The notes beneath the pieces were generated by a model. It saw only the letters and a list, made by a program, of their open reading frames with translations, was not told the origin of the DNA and made no database searches. Made by a program: the position numbers and the translations under genes. Below, piece after piece: positions 5,158-5,600 of a DNA stretch of 5,600 nucleotides. The stretch covers positions 1 through 5,600 of the forward strand of contig JASHTR010000419.1 of NCBI GenBank assembly GCA_030040455.1, written 5' to 3'. This stretch comes from Terriglobia bacterium. GTDB taxonomy: Bacteria; Acidobacteriota; Terriglobia; UBA7540. The number at the start of each line of letters is the position of its first letter. Within the stretch, counting starts at the first letter, position 1.

Positions 5158-5600
5158 ATGTTTAAGAAGATTCTAATTGCGCTGGATCACAGCCGGGCGG
5201 ATTCAGTTCTGCTTTCCTACGTGAAGAGACTGGCGCGCCTGACGCAGGCGGAGATCCTGCTTCTGCACGTTTCGACCGGATGGAAGGCGCAATGGCAGCA
5301 AGACCTGAACCTGAGCGATTCCGAGGAGATGGAGGAGGATCGTGTTTACCTGGATCACGTCCGGGACGGTCTCAAAGGCGAAGGGTTTCGTGTAACTGCG
5401 CGCCACGCTGCCGGAAAGCCCTCTGACGAGATTTTGAAGGCCGCTGACCAGGAACGCTGTGACCTCATCGCCATGGCGACTCACGGCCATCGCTGGCTGA
5501 GCGATTTGATTCACGGCACCACCATTACGCAAGTGCGGCATCTCACCCAAGTCCCCATTTTTCTGGTGCGCGCCAATCCCGAGGAAGATGAGCGGAGCGA
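5158..5600 (+). CDS. Universal stress protein, UspA family (runs off right edge)
   Basis: Small cytoplasmic protein of the UspA/HUP-fold type; 147 codons are visible with no stop yet, and a single domain is about 140-150 residues. The N-terminal strand MFKKILIALDHS carries D10, normally part of the nucleotide pocket. The ATP-binding signature G-2X-G-9X-G-S/T is nearly intact as A107-TH-G110-9X-G120-T121, so ATP binding is plausible, the first Gly being Ala. VPIFLVR at 132-138 is the usual last strand. The acidic end PEEDERS suggests either the true C-terminus or a linker to a second domain outside the window. The start is set by homology; no Shine-Dalgarno is present because the heptad repeat reaches the ATG. 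Its place after mntH suggests a partner role in metal or stress physiology, which is inference. Confidence 0.9.
   Translation, partial: MFKKILIALDHSRADSVLLSYVKRLARLTQAEILLLHVSTGWKAQWQQDLNLSDSEEMEEDRVYLDHVRDGLKGEGFRVTARHAAGKPSDEILKAADQERCDLIAMATHGHRWLSDLIHGTTITQVRHLTQVPIFLVRANPEEDERS

Noticed and set aside
5203..5550. 115-codon minus-strand frame over usp
   Set aside because: Shadow of the UspA coding frame, which carries clear family motifs on the plus strand.

Overview
The window holds five protein-coding genes, two of them cut by the window edges, and several intergenic repeats. Base composition is moderately GC-rich and all intact genes read through without frameshifts. The gene content points to a chromosomal segment of a free-living aerobic bacterium: a bifunctional (p)ppGpp enzyme, a five-helix cytochrome oxidase subunit III with a Gly-rich N-terminus, a stand-alone glutamate formimidoyltransferase, and an Nramp transporter followed by a UspA protein. 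The style of these proteins suggests Acidobacteriota. That is an inference from protein style (confidence about 0.6); there is no rRNA or other marker to settle it.

Layout. On the minus strand, 1-1568 is the first ~522 codons of a Rel/SpoT-type (p)ppGpp synthetase/hydrolase whose C-terminus lies beyond the left edge. It is preceded by a good sigma70-like promoter that leaves almost no 5' leader. Also on the minus strand, 1700-2371 is cytochrome c oxidase subunit III, standing apart from any other oxidase gene. A 403-bp divergent intergenic region (2372-2774) follows and is crowded with repeats: an inverted copy of the cox3 3' end, a dRS3-like palindrome, and a three-copy GC-rich REP-like element. 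On the plus strand come ftcD (2775-3698), then mntH (3711-5042) only 12 nt later, then a UspA-family gene (5158 to the right edge). The 115-bp gap between mntH and usp is almost entirely one long imperfect hairpin built from heptameric CACTNNN repeats.

Function. The left half pairs stringent-response signalling with respiration, though the two genes have separate apparent control. The right half looks like one transcription unit combining a folate-linked histidine-degradation step, proton-coupled Mn/Fe uptake, and a small nucleotide-binding stress protein. I see no clear new multi-gene system. The most unusual material is the non-coding repeat structure: the near-identical inverted repeats bracketing cox3 and the heptad hairpin abutting the usp start codon.
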